The notes under the pieces are model-generated. The model was not told where the DNA came from. It worked only from the letters and a program-made list of their open reading frames with translations, and ran no database searches. Source: Pisaster brevispinus (lineage: Eukaryota; Echinodermata; Asteroidea; Forcipulatida; Asteriidae). From it: 64,000 bases of DNA. Positions 45,601 through 56,503 of the stretch are shown in pieces. A program made the translations under genes and the position numbers. The stretch is taken from contig JAMKCF010000014.1 in NCBI GenBank assembly GCA_023634235.1, positions 2,803,501-2,867,500 on the forward strand, in the 5' to 3' direction. Position 1 is the stretch's first letter, and the number at the start of each line of letters is the position of its first letter.

Positions 45601-48600
45601 TAATCATCACCATCAATAGGTTGTGTTCGTCCAATGTCGGATGAAGCCCTCCTCATGAAATTTTCATTCTCTTCTCCTTCTTGCTTTTCTAGCCCAATTT
45701 GTCTAGTTTGAATGTGTTTGGATTTTGTCTCTCCATCTTCTATTCTGTCTCTCTTCTTCTTTTCCCATTTTTAGGTTACCATTCGGTTAATCTCTTGTGG
45801 TTCACCTGTCGTCATGTCTTCTTGATAAGTGTCCTCTCCAGCGGCGTAACTGTGGTAGTTAAGTGGGCACAAGGGGGAGGGACGGCACCATTTTTTCTAG
45901 GGGCTACTGCTGGTAAATCAATTATAGATTCCAGTTGCATTTTTTTAAAAACTGGATCTTGATCTACGTAATGGCGGGTTTCAAATGGGAGGGGAACTGA
46001 AATCGATTGGGGGCAGGGGGCACGCCCCCCCCCCGTGCCCCCTCCCCTAATGACGCCACCGGTCTTGTCCATCTTCAAGTCATTTCCTTGATCTTTTCCA
46101 AAATGTCCTTGATCTGAAGGATGTTGCTATTTCTAACAAGACACAAGAGCAAGATACATGTATATATATAGAGTTATATACCTGAAATTTGTCCATGATA
46201 CGGTCGAGCAGAGGTCGAGTCTCCAGACAGCAGAGTACAGCCTTGGTCTTTGTTTCCCTTGATACCTCTTCCAATGGACCTTCTTCTCGCCCATCTAACT
46301 GTAGCCCGTCCGCATCACCAATGGTTACTTTTATAGAAGGATGAGCATTGTAAAATAAAAGCAACGATTCGTAATATCAACAATGACCGTAGCTCTGGCA
46401 ATTTTGACGGTCTTTGTGCACATGACATTATTATCGGTGTTTTTTTTTTCATTACTTATTTCTTCAAACCGCGACAGCTGCTTGAGGAGTAAACGTATCG
46501 TGTAAAACAAGAATCATATCTGCTATGGTAGCTGCTGAGAGCAGATAGCCGTCTTACTCATAGAGACAAGGTGTAAATTCAACCTTAGTGACTTTGCCAC
46601 ACAGCATGAGTCTGTTACACAAGAATGCTCAGCCACGTTATCCCGTTAATTGCTTCATGTCAGTTGGAAATGTTTTGAAAAAAGAGAAAAGAGTAGCTGT
46701 TGCAAACTGCTTCCCATCCAAGTTAGACGCGTGGTGTTTTAACAAGCAGAGTCTTCATTTGGCCTTCGAGAAAGACTCTGCTTGGGTCAAACCATCAGAC
46801 CAATAACTATGTTTTCATTGGAAATAATTAACCGTCTAAAGAACGATGAATACCCTTAATGTTTTGGCACAGGACTTTGTGACCCCTTCGCGAAAGATGA
46901 GTGGTTGTGGACGATTTTTTGCACTTGAAAACATTTTAGATTGAAATATTTTTATATTAAACCATTTGGTAGTGTATCAAATTTTTTATACAAAAACAGA
47001 TTTATTTTTTTACCTTCTTAATTTTTCATATAGCTTAATTACCTTTGAACCTTTCCTTGAGTAGCAGTACCTCCATGTTAAAAAGTCCATCTCTTGACTC
47101 ACGAAAAAACGCATCCTTTGACAAGATCCCATTAATATCTTCTTGGATCTTCTTGCGATTTTTCAGCATGCTTGGTTCGAAATCAGTTTCCTTGGATCTC
47201 AGGCCCTCTTTGAAAGTAAAGGGCTTACATTCGGCGTGCAGGATGTCAGATTGGGGCTGTGAACAACACACCTCTATTTCTGCCAGTATCTAGCATTTGC
47301 AATAAATTATCAATTAAAAGGGTAAGTTGCACTTGTCTTCAATGAATAAAAGGATGTTAGAATTTCGTTGGTTTTTTAGCTTTATGCTTTTCAGCAAACA
47401 TTGGGAGTAATAATCTGTGGATACGTTAAAACACTCTGGTACAATTTGGCTCGGTTTAGGCTCGCTATTTAGATTTTAATTTCTGCTCTACTTTTTTTCT
47501 CAAATAAACGTCCTTTCAGAACACTACAGACATGGACATTCGCCATTTTTCTTTGTAAACTAACCATTGTGTACTACTGACGGAAGATCAGATAGAATGG
47601 TAGAAGTTTGACAAAGCCTTTGATTATGACAACTAGTTTCACGAACAGGCTGTCTGGATTGTAAAAAAATGATCAGGTAGTTCATGCATGCGTTTCTTAC
47701 CGCCTATCAGTTTAATGATTTAAAGTTTTTTAAAAATTACAGTCTTACCTGGATGAACTTTGACCTGGAGATGATTTTGATGAAGTTCCTCTCGACCATC
47801 TTCATCAGCTCTAAGACGGCGACTAGGCTTCCACATCTGATAGCTTCACGATATGACGTCACACACCTTGTTTCCAGTTGAATGACACTAGTCACATTAA
47901 TCTGAAGTTCATTGTGTGCGATTGCCAGAGCCGTGTCAGCTAGTATCTTTCGAACCCTTTGTGGTTCCAATAACATCGTTCTTGCCAAATCTACGTTTTT
48001 TCGAGCCTTTGCGAAATCCTCAGCCGCTTCATGATGTTTTGCTTGATCGCCAACAATTTTTTCTTGACCCTTTTTCAGATATGTCTTTGCAAGGTAGTTT
48101 TTCACTTCGGCGTTTGTTTGGTCCACTCTAGCCAATGTGTCGATGGCTTGATCGAACTCGAAGTTCTGGTACAATAGAACTCCACGCTTCAGATGATCTT
48201 TTTTGTAGTGCTTCTTTAGTGCCTTGTATGCCATATCTTTATAACAGGTTACTTGTGACCTTGTTTCCCATTTACCTGATATATCATTTTGATATTCAAA
48301 GGATACATCAGTACAGATGTCCATAACTTCCTGTGATACGTCAAATCTAGAGCTGTATCTTGACGCTGACTTATTTCTGTAAAGATATGAAGCAAAGCTG
48401 TGGTAAAGTTTAAGTTTCTTCATAGGCATGAATTCCTCGGACCTCTGAAGCATATTTATGTAGCAATTTTCTGGGCTCTCGAACGTTCCCAGATGTTGCA
48501 GGTATTTTAACTGTTCTGCCTTTTGTAGTAAAGCATAGACATGTGAATCATCCAATTTCAGACATTCATTCAGATTATCAAGTGCCTTTTTGGTCCATTT

Positions 48601-49551
48601 CTCAGCTTCAACCTGGTCTTCATTATTCTTTTTTGCCCTTTGGATGTAACATAAGGCAAGTTGATGATGATTTTCAGTCCGATGTTGCTGAAAAGAAATG
48701 GCAGTCTCCAGTATGGATACAGACCGATCAAGATCTGTTTTCTTTAACGCTCGGACTAGATTTCTACACACTTCATGTATATCTGGAGCTTCGTCGTAAG
48801 CTTCTTCTAACAGCTCAAGGGCCTTCTTTGCGTCATCAGATCCATCTCGCCTAATCAAATTCAATCCAAGCATTGACTTAGCATAGTGGTATCCTTTGTG
48901 ACTGGGTTTCATGTCAATAAGTTTTTCCCAGTACCCCTTCTCTTCATCCATCATGTCTTTTAAAAATTGTTCCAAGGAGTCGTAACTGGAGGGAAGTGGT
49001 CTCATGAATCTAAGCTTCTGTCCAGTGATGTGTGCAACCCCAAAGAGAAAGTCTTGATTTGAAGGACATGCTTGATGGGCTGCATTGAAGAGTTCCAGAT
49101 TAGTGTCCAACATAACAGGGCCGAGTCGCATTAGGGCCGCTGCTTTGATTGCATCAACGACCCGCAAATCTTTCTCCTCTAACTGTATGTTTTCTAGTTC
49201 TTCATTTAACTCAAGAAACGGTTTCGTGCTCTTTCTGGGTGAAATTTTGTGCTCAATCCACATGCGATTCAATAGTTCTACGCTCTTGTAACCTTTGTAT
49301 ACATCGTCGTTTCTTCGATGTTCAATTTCCAGCTTCGCTTGGTCAAGAGACTCAAGCGCATCTTTGACATTATCTTTGAACCATAACTGAAGACACGCCT
49401 TGAATAGAAGATTCTCGATCTTGAGGAACTGTGTTTCTGCCAAGTTGTTCTGTATTTTACGCAGTATTTTATCTGAGTATTTGTATACTTTTTTGTCTTC
49501 CTCGAAATTCCAGGTGAAGTGACACTCTTTGGTTTTCCAGGAGGAAGCCAT
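42402..49551 (-). CDS. IFIT-like TPR protein with long C-terminal extension, gene B (all exons)
   Basis: Paralogue of gene A. Coding exons 49551-47749, 47289-47043, 46327-46182, 45191-45033, 44891-44559, 44123-43884, 43505-43359 and 42620-42402, predicted 1097 residues. All donors are GT and all junctions are in phase. The N-terminal 601 residues are IFIT-like (CHFTWN at residues 10-15 plus TPR-like repeats); the remaining 496 are the same unrecognised extension as in gene A. No frame-breaking lesions are seen, so both copies look functional. The 5' flank does not match that of gene A, so the two may be regulated differently. A cytoplasmic antiviral RNA-binding role is inferred from the IFIT family. 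Confidence 0.82.
43359..43505 (-). CDS. Gene B exon 8
   Basis: 49 codons. Acceptor atctctttcag, donor GAG|GTAGGT. FPFPDKCPGRSTPSWKGN is followed by a basic helix and GISDDNLLGII. Confidence 0.8.
43884..44123 (-). CDS. Gene B exon 7
   Basis: 80 codons. Acceptor cctcgtttcag, donor GAG|GTAATG. The first two thirds are variable and the tail (KCHTTCIEADKLL) is constant relative to gene A. Confidence 0.8.
44559..44891 (-). CDS. Gene B exon 6
   Basis: 111 codons. Acceptor actttaacag, donor GAG|GTAAGC, phase 0. Same length as gene A, with an invariant core (VLVDEPNPVKLARQSADKVE) and a variable second half. Confidence 0.8.
45033..45191 (-). CDS. Gene B exon 5
   Basis: 53 codons. Acceptor ggtttttttttag, donor GAG|GTAAGG, phase 0. 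Contains DNYFPLILKDG and DMETHYPKIYECIFE. Four residues shorter than in gene A. Confidence 0.77.
45540..45830 (-). mobile_element. RTE-like non-LTR 3' fragment in the intron of gene B
   Basis: Orthologous to 28,975-29,262. The minus strand keeps HEEGFIRHW followed by a stop, with the ATC/TGA-type microsatellite at about 45,561-45,617. It has further frame-breaking changes. Confidence 0.5.
45839..46061. mobile_element. hAT-like MITE, copy B
   Basis: Orthologous to the MITE at 29,271. The flanking repeats are now GTCCTCTC and GTCTTGTC, two mismatches apart, so mutations have accumulated here since the insertion while the copy A duplication is intact. Confidence 0.8.
46075..46113 (-). CDS. Gene B optional short terminal exon
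   Basis: After acceptor-like acatccttcag, 12 codons (IKDILEKIKEMT) end in TGA, in phase with exon 3. No donor is seen. It mirrors the optional exon of gene A and would truncate the protein at about 744 residues. Confidence 0.3.
   Translation of the reverse strand: MKDILEKIKEMT
46182..46327 (-). CDS. Gene B exon 3
   Basis: 146 bp. Acceptor ccttctataaaag, donor CAG|GTATAT. Encodes TIGDADGLQLDGREEG and a helical PLLDRIMDKFQ end, differing from gene A at only a few residues. Confidence 0.74.
47043..47289 (-). CDS. Gene B exon 2
   Basis: 82 codons plus one base. Acceptor gcaaatgctag, donor AAAG|GTAATT. Begins ILAEIEVCC like gene A, lacks its 8-residue insertion and has a unique RKKIQEDINGI segment. 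Ends ERFKG across the junction. Confidence 0.76.
47749..49551 (-). CDS. Gene B exon 1: IFIT-like TPR domain
   Basis: 601 codons from ATG at 49,551, 47 bp after an acceptor (tttttttcttcag, exon begins 49,598), so the 5' leader is spliced. CHFTWN lies at residues 10-15. TPR-like repeats are placed as in gene A. Residues about 189-257 are almost identical to gene A at the DNA level, while residues about 1-130 and 290-440 are much more divergent. The exon ends FIQ at a perfect CAG|GTAAGA donor. Confidence 0.9.
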
Positions 49552-49956
49552 TTTGTTATTAATTTAATGGTCTTGGTCTCCTTCGACTTGTAAGTTTTCT
49601 GAAGAAAAAAACCCAAACCAACATAGTTATTATAGTTGTGTTTACAGCAACTAGTTGTAAAACAATGGGACTTGTTAATTAAGTTGTCTAATTTGTTTAA
49701 ATATCTACCTGCCGTCAGCCATTTGAGGTCACGTAACCCACTGATTGAACCGAAAGTGAAGGTGTAATAATTAGTTTTAAAAACATCCACTGTAATTGCC
49801 AACAAAACGACAGGACAATCAAAGAGCACCATTCCATTCCAAAATAAAACAAAATAGAAGGGGTTATTTTTTTGTTCGTTTGTAGAATTACAAAACTAGG
49901 TGTTTGAACTCGCAACGGAATTTCAGCAAAAAAAAGCTAAACAAATTTAACGCGTG

Positions 49957-49972
49957 TCACAAGAGGGCGCTG
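49957..49972 (+). promoter_or_regulatory. CTCF-like motif upstream of gene B
   Basis: tcacaagagggcgctg is one mismatch from the CTCF core (CCASYAGRKGGCRS). It lies about 0.4 kb upstream of the gene B start codon. Motif match only. Confidence 0.3.
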
Positions 49973-50238
49973 TTGACAAGTATCGACGTAATTTTGAAAG
50001 GCATGTGGGTCATCAAACGTTATTTTCTATACAGAGACAATTTAAGACCTCAAAACTAGGTACAATTGTGTTCATTTAAAGTGTTGAACAAAATTAATTT
50101 GCGAAAAATGTGCACAAAATTTACCCGTGGCTTGTCGTAACCCTCGGGTATTATATACGACCGTCGGGAGAATGAGGTTATGATTGTTGCATTCTTGGCT
50201 CTGCCAGTAGTGCGTGTACTGGATTTAGCGAGCTTTTT

Positions 50239-52312
50239 AGGTGTTCGTGCAACATGTGCACGAACACCTCTTCTTATTGTTCGGGGGGGGGGGGGGGGTT
50301 CAAAGAAATCAATTTGTTGTCATAACTCAAGATTGAAAATGAATTGAACATCAAAACTCATCAGACAATTGAACTATATTACCAAGACCACACAGATTTG
50401 ATGATGTCATGATGACGTCATCGGGTATTAAATAACAATAAATCAAGTGTAATATTTTTTTAAAAGATCATTACTTATGAACCACATGTTGGATTTAGAC
50501 AATTTACATATCATCGGACAGGTCAATAAAATGTCAACAAATGCTACACAGAACGTGACCCCATTTGACCTTGACTTTCGGTTCAAACATTAAGTTGAAA
50601 AATTGTAAAAATTCTGATCTAAAAAACTACGTGATGTTTCAACATAAATTTTGAATCACGTTATAGATGAGTGATTCTGCTCAAAGTTTTGCACAGAGAT
50701 GATAACATTTTAATCTTTGCAACGGGTCGAAACTTATAGGCGGCCAAAAGGGCCAAAACTAATAAATTTATAAACTAAAGGGCAACAAAAAAATCAAAGA
50801 AAAGAGTTGTTAAATTTAATACAAAGTAGTTGCTTGGTCATTGATAGTTGTTGCAGTTTGTCTTTAGCTTCAGATATCCGCCCTCAATCTTTTTGTAACA
50901 GTTAGTTTGATTTCGTTTTTAACGATAGTTCAGTGGATTTATCTTGATTTTGATTCTGTTAGTCATCCGTCTCTGTTTGTGTTTAGTTTTGTGTGTGTTC
51001 TTTTACAGGAATTATTCTTTGATTGTTTTTGCTATTTTCTTTATTGTTATGTTTTTAATTGATTACGGGTTTTTGGATTAGTTTGTTTCAGAGTTCCTCT
51101 TTGTTTAAAAACAACTTTCTTTGATTGTTGTTGAGTTTTTAAAGTTATTTTTGACTTTGTCTTTAATTTTAACAACTCTTTTCTTTGATTTTTATGTTGT
51201 CCTTTGGTTTAGAAATTTATTTAGTTTTGGCCCTTTGCCAACACTTCTCACATTTTAACGTTAACGTCTGTTGGTGAATATGCCGCCATGATCGCTTATG
51301 GATTTCCTGATCGCTGATTGGTCAACCGCAAAACGTCACACTCATCCACTGTCCAAAGCCGGATGTACTTGTAAACAAAGTGCGTGGCCCCCAGTTACCG
51401 ATTGTTTTGTTGGGGTCTTTGGGGAAAATTTTAAACTGAAGGATTGGTGTCCTAAACACATTTGTTTAGACGATTTGGGGTACTTGGAGAACAAAGGATA
51501 TAATTTAAAAGGGGGTGATGGTCTGAATAATTAATAATTAATTGTGGAACAAAAGGTTAAATTTGGAAGGTCAGTTGCAAATTTCAAGTTCAAAAATGTT
51601 TACTATTTGTTTATTAAGAAATTTATATACTTTTTTTTCCAGAAGAATTTTTAAAATCATGGTAAGGAATTACTTGGGTAGTTGGATGGTTGAAGGGTCA
51701 AAGTCCTATTGTATGGGTCCTTAACGCTCGATACAACAAAAACTAAAGTGAGCAAGATAAGTACAACAAAAACTAAAGTGAGCAAGATAAGATTTGTTTG
51801 ATATTACATCAACAATTCCTTCATTATAAGTCACATACACTGCAAGTAGGAATACAGTTGGCGTGGCTTGCTATCTCATTGTATATTGCACACCCAATTA
51901 ATGATAGTTCGTGTAATATTTGTATCAAGTATACGTCATCAGAAAAAGCTCCTAAGACTTAACAAACGGTACACAGTGTGACCTCATTTAACCCTGACCT
52001 CCGGTTCAAACAGATAGTTAAAAATTAATGTTTCAAAAAAACATAACTTCTAAAGCACACATTTTTTAAAACAATCTTTACATCATTGGGAAAGTATTTA
52101 TCAACTTAAGAAATGACACACAGAATGCGACCCAATTTGACTTTGACTTCCGGTTCAAACCGGATGATCAAATTCATTATTTGAACTAATCATAACTCCT
52201 GATCCACACATTGGATTTTTATTAACTGCACGGCATTACAAAGGGCTCTAATCGGGTTGATAAAATGAAATATTGTTCAATCATAATTTGATGACATCGA
52301 TCACGAACACCT
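50239..52312. mobile_element. Possible composite element bounded by aggtgttcgtg repeats
   Basis: The left end is a perfect 13-bp hairpin (aggtgttcgtgca...tgcacgaacacct, 50,239-50,269). The same terminal motif occurs inverted at 52,302-52,312. A motif close to catttgaccttgacttccgg followed by ttcaaac recurs near 50,560, 51,985 and 52,130 inside it. No coding region is recognised. The outer boundaries are a hypothesis. Confidence 0.4.
50747..51239. mobile_element. MITE with about 75-bp inverted arms
   Basis: The left arm 50,747-50,822 (agggccaaaactaataaattt...gaaaagagttgttaaattt) recurs inverted at about 51,163-51,239. The interior is T-rich with repeated tttgattgtt motifs and no reading frame. 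It is nested in the larger presumed element. Confidence 0.7.
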
Positions 52313-52436
52313 TGTTTTTGTAGTAAACAAAAACTGAATGTCTAGTTTTAACTTTCTTCTTTTTTCTTAGGGGGGAGAGTGGTAGTGATCTTTGGATGTT
52401 GATCAAAGGACGTTCTCTTGGCATCGGATTTTAGTC
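51240..52436. other. No gene recognised
   Basis: Short frames at 51,298-51,534 and 51,542-51,724 have no recognisable product. A tandem duplication of gtacaacaaaaactaaag lies at about 51,725-51,790. Confidence 0.4.
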
Positions 52437-52525
52437 TAGCCCACCTTGTTGGGCTGTTATAAATTTTAACACGACTGAGACTGATGTTAAAAGAGACCCA
52501 TAACAGCTCAACACAAGGTGGGCTA
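52437..52525. mobile_element. Short hairpin MITE, 89 bp
   Basis: Inverted ends tagcccaccttgttgggctg / cagctcaacacaaggtgggcta with a 3-base indel between arms and a spacer of about 40 bp. TA at both ends would fit a Tc1/mariner-type target duplication. Confidence 0.65.
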
Positions 52526-52818
52526 ACCTTTGTCGGACTCAGGAAATACAGTTTTGTGCAGATTGGACGGACACTTGTAGAGTCGGTTGCTTACACATGA
52601 CCTTCTACTGATGGATATGCAGACTGGATACTCTTGCCTCGCCATAGCTTTTATAATTAGTCTAGTTGCAACATTGTGCAACAGTGTCACGTAGTGTTGA
52701 CACTTGCAATGGCTGGTGAAGTGTACACCCTGACCTTCGACCACTTTTGTTTTTGTTTGTCGAACAAATCTCGTTAATTGCGTGAAACTGTATTTTCATT
52801 TTTGTTTATACAAAATCC

Positions 52819-53943
52819 TTACAAAAAACATGTAAAAATGATTGTGTTTCTGGGAGTGGCAGCTGAATGTGCCGCAGCACCTTGTAAATCCTTCAAGATG
52901 CCACTTAAATGGGTGTCATAATTCAAAAGCTTCAAAAACCTGTCTGAAAAATAAAAAGTACTTTGAGACGCCCGTAGAAAGCGCTATCTATAAACCAGAT
53001 AGTGTTATATTTATTTATTATCACTAATCTACGTGAGCGGTGAACGAGTATCAGTTTGTCTGTAATCATCAAACAAAGTCTGGTTCCTAAATGAGTTTTG
53101 TATGATAACAAAACCGTCGTACTCAGGGAACAAATCACGAGGTGGTTGACTCGCGGACAGGCGATCATCCCCAACCAGCTGAGAGAAAAAAATGAACAGA
53201 TTGGATATTTACGACTCCGCACCAATACACAAAGTATCCAGTACACCAACACTGGCACTGTACGTCAGTATCGTCCACATCAAGTGAGCGAGAATCGAAA
53301 GGTCCTTTAGGTCAATCAAATCAAGGGGGGGTAAACCCTCTTCTGTTAAACCTGTCAAAATTACGTAAATGCTTTTTGAGTTATATGCAGTCACACTGAC
53401 GATATGCTTGATACACCCGTATAATGTTTGCACTAGTATATAATTACACCTATTCACATGCGTATGTTGTTATTCAGAAAACAGTTCAAAGGTGAGACTA
53501 TCGTTACTGAACACCCATTGCATTATAAAATTACCTTTCCTGTGTTCAATTCAATTCCTGCATCCTTTGCGAAACTCTAACGTGCTTTGTAGAAAATCCA
53601 GGCCTCGGTGTTTCGGAGTTGTTAGAACATAATTTCCAAATGAAAGCGCTAGTAGGAAATGCTTCGATACACATACACAAACGCAATCATGACGAAATTG
53701 TGAAAAACACCCCCAACAAACAAACATTGCAATCCTCGGGAATTTCCCCGATTAGAGTCGATACTTTGGTAGAACACACTTCGTCGGTTATTTAGTATCG
53801 ATACTCATTGAGCGCCACTGAGTTTTGTCACCATGCAATCTGCCATGAATAAAAAATTTGAAGTGTATTCGAAAAAAAGTTCAAGTGTCTCACATTTTTA
53901 ATTAATGGCATTATTTAAAAGTGTGGCAATGACGTCTTAAATT
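52819..53943. repeat. 1.1-kb direct duplication, copy 1
   Basis: Begins ttacaaaaaacatg and ends gacgtcttaaa; nearly the same sequence is at 55,384-56,500. It includes a 70-codon plus-strand frame at 53,098-53,310 that is broken by a stop in copy 2, so I do not call it a gene. Its right part contains the kappa-B-like dispersed repeat. Confidence 0.9.
53595..53815. repeat. Dispersed repeat carrying a kappa-B-like site, copy 2
   Basis: Same family as 34,478-34,720. The kappa-B-like site gggaatttcccc is at 53,738-53,749, followed by gagtcgatactttggtagaa and agtatcgat. It is part of the 1.1-kb duplication. Confidence 0.65.
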
Positions 53944-55150
53944 GCCGGTGTTCTAGGAAAATCTGTCCCAATGAGCTTTTGTTCCCCATTATGGGAAATT
54001 AGCATGGGCTGAAGTAGGTTGATTGAAAATGGGCGCTAATAAAAGAGGTTTCTATAATTCGTGGGGCTACTCAGTCTTGGTGCAAGACCTTCTCTTGTTG
54101 ATTTGTCATAATTTTCCCCACGAGAGGGCGCTATCATTCACGAACCGCTCTCACAACACGAACCACTTGCGATGTTTGTCCATACCACATGCTAGCTATG
54201 GGGCCACAAAAAGCGTTCTGATTGGTCCGTTTCTGCAGAGGTCGTGCATTTTAAATAATGTAAACTAAGGAAAGTGTTATTACACGTACTGGTGGTACAG
54301 GGCCCTGGCCTTGGAGCAAAGCATGCGGTGCGTGTGGTGTTAATACAGCGGCACATGGTACATTGTGTGCGCTATCGGTGTCGCTAATGTTAATCGGTGA
54401 TAACATTGAGCAAGGTCCTTGCTCTACGGTGATAATAACGTAGGCCTACAAGAAAACTAAACAAACTTAATTGTTATCTCCTGCCCCTTTTTTCTTACTC
54501 CACTGATCTACTTTCTTTAATGGGTCATTCCATATGCCAGACCAACGCACTTTTTTACCTTATGTCTTCCGATTTTGAAACAAATTGCTTTGCTTGTAGG
54601 TCCTAATGAGCAATGAATGCACACCAATTTCTAGCCCGATCCGACCTACCATATGGTCAGGGCAGAAACCACAAATAATTGACATTTTTGGAGTAAAATA
54701 CCACCCTTTTGGTACAAATATGTCAAAACCATGTCAATTTCCATCGAATATATGCAAATTTTGTATTAAAATAATGAGAATTGCATGCTCAAGTTAACTC
54801 TTTTGTCAAAATTAAATTTTGTGAAAAGTAGGTCACCGCGACCTTTAATATGTTATTGTGACCTTTGACCCAATTTTTGTAATAATGTATCATTCCGAAA
54901 ATCAACGAAATGAAAATGACTTGATAAGCATGTCTTCTTCTATCAGAATCCACTAAGAAAAAATTTGAATCTTTACAACTTTATGACTATTTTTGTACAG
55001 TTGGTGGATTACAAATTAGTAAATTTATAGAATTTACATTAGAAATCCACTAACACAACTTACTGTTCTGTTTCAATTGTTACTAAAATTATTCTTGTTT
55101 GGGGAATTTCTCAATTTATGGACAATAAACACTGAATTGAACTGAATTTA
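53944..55150. other. Spacer between the 1.1-kb duplicates, no gene recognised
   Basis: AT-rich, with a CTCF-like motif at 54,118. The short frame at 54,606-54,797 lacks support. A tgacctttgaccc motif at 54,859-54,871 fits a DR1 nuclear receptor element by chance-level criteria. Confidence 0.4.
54118..54133 (+). promoter_or_regulatory. CTCF-like motif
   Basis: ccacgagagggcgcta fits the CTCF core consensus with no mismatch. No other evidence. Confidence 0.35.
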
Positions 55151-55320
55151 ATTGAAGAACATCAGATCTGCACAATTGTTTTACCATTGGAAAGCCATTC
55201 TTAGTTTTGTCTTTGTAACAATAGGCGGGGCGAGCGGCCAGGGAGTAGGGCTACCACGACCACATTAGCCCACCGGGACTGCGTATCAACACCAGCGATC
55301 GCACGGCCACGACCCTTGGG
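55150..55320. repeat. Dispersed relative of the 450-bp satellite unit
   Basis: Contains, in satellite order, agatctgcac, ttttacc, attggaaagc, gcgagcggcc, gagtagggctacc and tatcaacaccagcgat, matching the decayed units at 13,600-14,050 better than the core units. It lies 40 kb from the array and stands alone. Confidence 0.5.
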
Positions 55321-55383
55321 TATAAAGCATTAAAGGAAGCAGTATGTTTGGAGATCCATTACAATTGAGCTTATGCTTACCTG

Positions 55384-56500
55384 CTTACAAAAAACATCTA
55401 AAAATGATTGTGTTTCTGGGAGTGGCAGCTGAATGTGCCGCAGCACCTTGTAAATCCTTCAAGATGCCACTTAAATGGGTGTCATAATTCAAAAGCTTCA
55501 AAAACCTGTCTGAAAAATAAAAAGTACTTTGAGACGCCCCAAAAAAACCAGATAGTGTTATATTTATTTATTATCACTAATCTACGTGAGCGGTGAACGA
55601 GTATCAGTTTGTCTGTAATCATCAAACAAAGTCTGGTTCCTAAATGAGTTTTGTATGATAACAAAACCGTCGTACTCAGGGAACAAATCACGAGGTGGTT
55701 GACTCGCGGACAGGCGATCATCCCCAACCAGCTGAGAGAAAAAAATTAACAGATTGGATATTTACGACTCCGCACCAATACACAAAGTATCCAGTACACC
55801 AACACTGGCACTGTACGTCAGTATCGTCCACATCAAGTGAGCGAGAATCGAAAGGTCCTTTAGGTCAATCAAATGGGGGGGGGGGGGTAAACCCTCTTCT
55901 GTTAAACCTGTCAAAATGACGTAAATGCTTTTTGAGTTATATGCATTCACACTAACGATTTGCTTGATACACCCGTATTATGTTTGCACTAGTATATAAT
56001 TACGCCTAACGTGTCGTATGTTATTATTCAGAAAACAGTTCAAAGGTGAGACTATCGTTACTGAACACCCATTGCATTATAAAATTACCTTTCCTGTGTT
56101 CGATTCAATTCCTGCATCCTTTGCAAAACTCCAACGTCCTTTTGTAGAAAATCCAGGCCTCGGTGTTTTGGAGTAGTTAGAACATAATTTCCTAATGGAA
56201 GCACGAGCAGGAAATGCTTCAATACACATACACAAACGCAATCATGACGAAATTGTGAAAAACACCCCAACAGACAAACATTGCAATCCTCGGGAATTTC
56301 CCCAATTAAGAGTCGATACTTTGATAGAACACACTTCGTCGGTTATTTAGTATCGATACTCATTGAGCGCCACTGAGCACTATTGTCACCTTGCAGTCTG
56401 CCATGAATTAAAAAATTTGAAGTGTATTCGAAAAAAAATTCAAGTGTCTCACATTTTTACTTAATGACATTAATTAAAAGTGTGGCAATGACGTCTTAAA
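55384..56500. repeat. 1.1-kb direct duplication, copy 2
   Basis: Same as 52,819-53,943 with scattered substitutions, a deletion of about 20 bp near 55,540 and a longer G-run near 55,875. It ends exactly where the hairpin MITE at 56,504 begins. Confidence 0.9.
56148..56372. repeat. Dispersed repeat carrying a kappa-B-like site, copy 3
   Basis: Third copy of the family, inside the second 1.1-kb duplicate. The gggaatttcc site is at 56,292-56,301. Confidence 0.65.
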
Positions 56501-56503
56501 TAA

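Larger units (their letters stand above)
40255..49551. repeat. Segmental duplication, copy B
   Basis: Direct counterpart of 23,490-32,967. Its left part contains an extra internal repeat: the actaataatacattatctactg block occurs at 40,348 and again near 40,741. The right boundary falls at the IFIT-like start codon. It carries gene B, one tRNA-like element, the plus-strand exon pair, the RTE fragment and the hAT-like MITE. Confidence 0.9.

Noticed and set aside
49278..49832. 184-codon minus-strand frame overlapping the gene B start
   Set aside because: It overlaps the well-supported gene B first exon in another frame and has low-complexity, Lys/Asn-rich composition.
53098..53310. 70-codon plus-strand frame in the 1.1-kb repeat
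   Set aside because: The second copy has a stop in this frame, and there is no splice or family support.
54859..54871. DR1 nuclear receptor element tgacctttgaccc
   Set aside because: A 13-bp match in AT-rich repeat-laden DNA is weak evidence; similar gaccttgac motifs nearby belong to repeats.
52819..56500. LTR retrotransposon formed by the two 1.1-kb direct repeats
   Set aside because: Ends are not TG...CA, and there is no primer-binding site, polypurine tract or coding sequence in the spacer.
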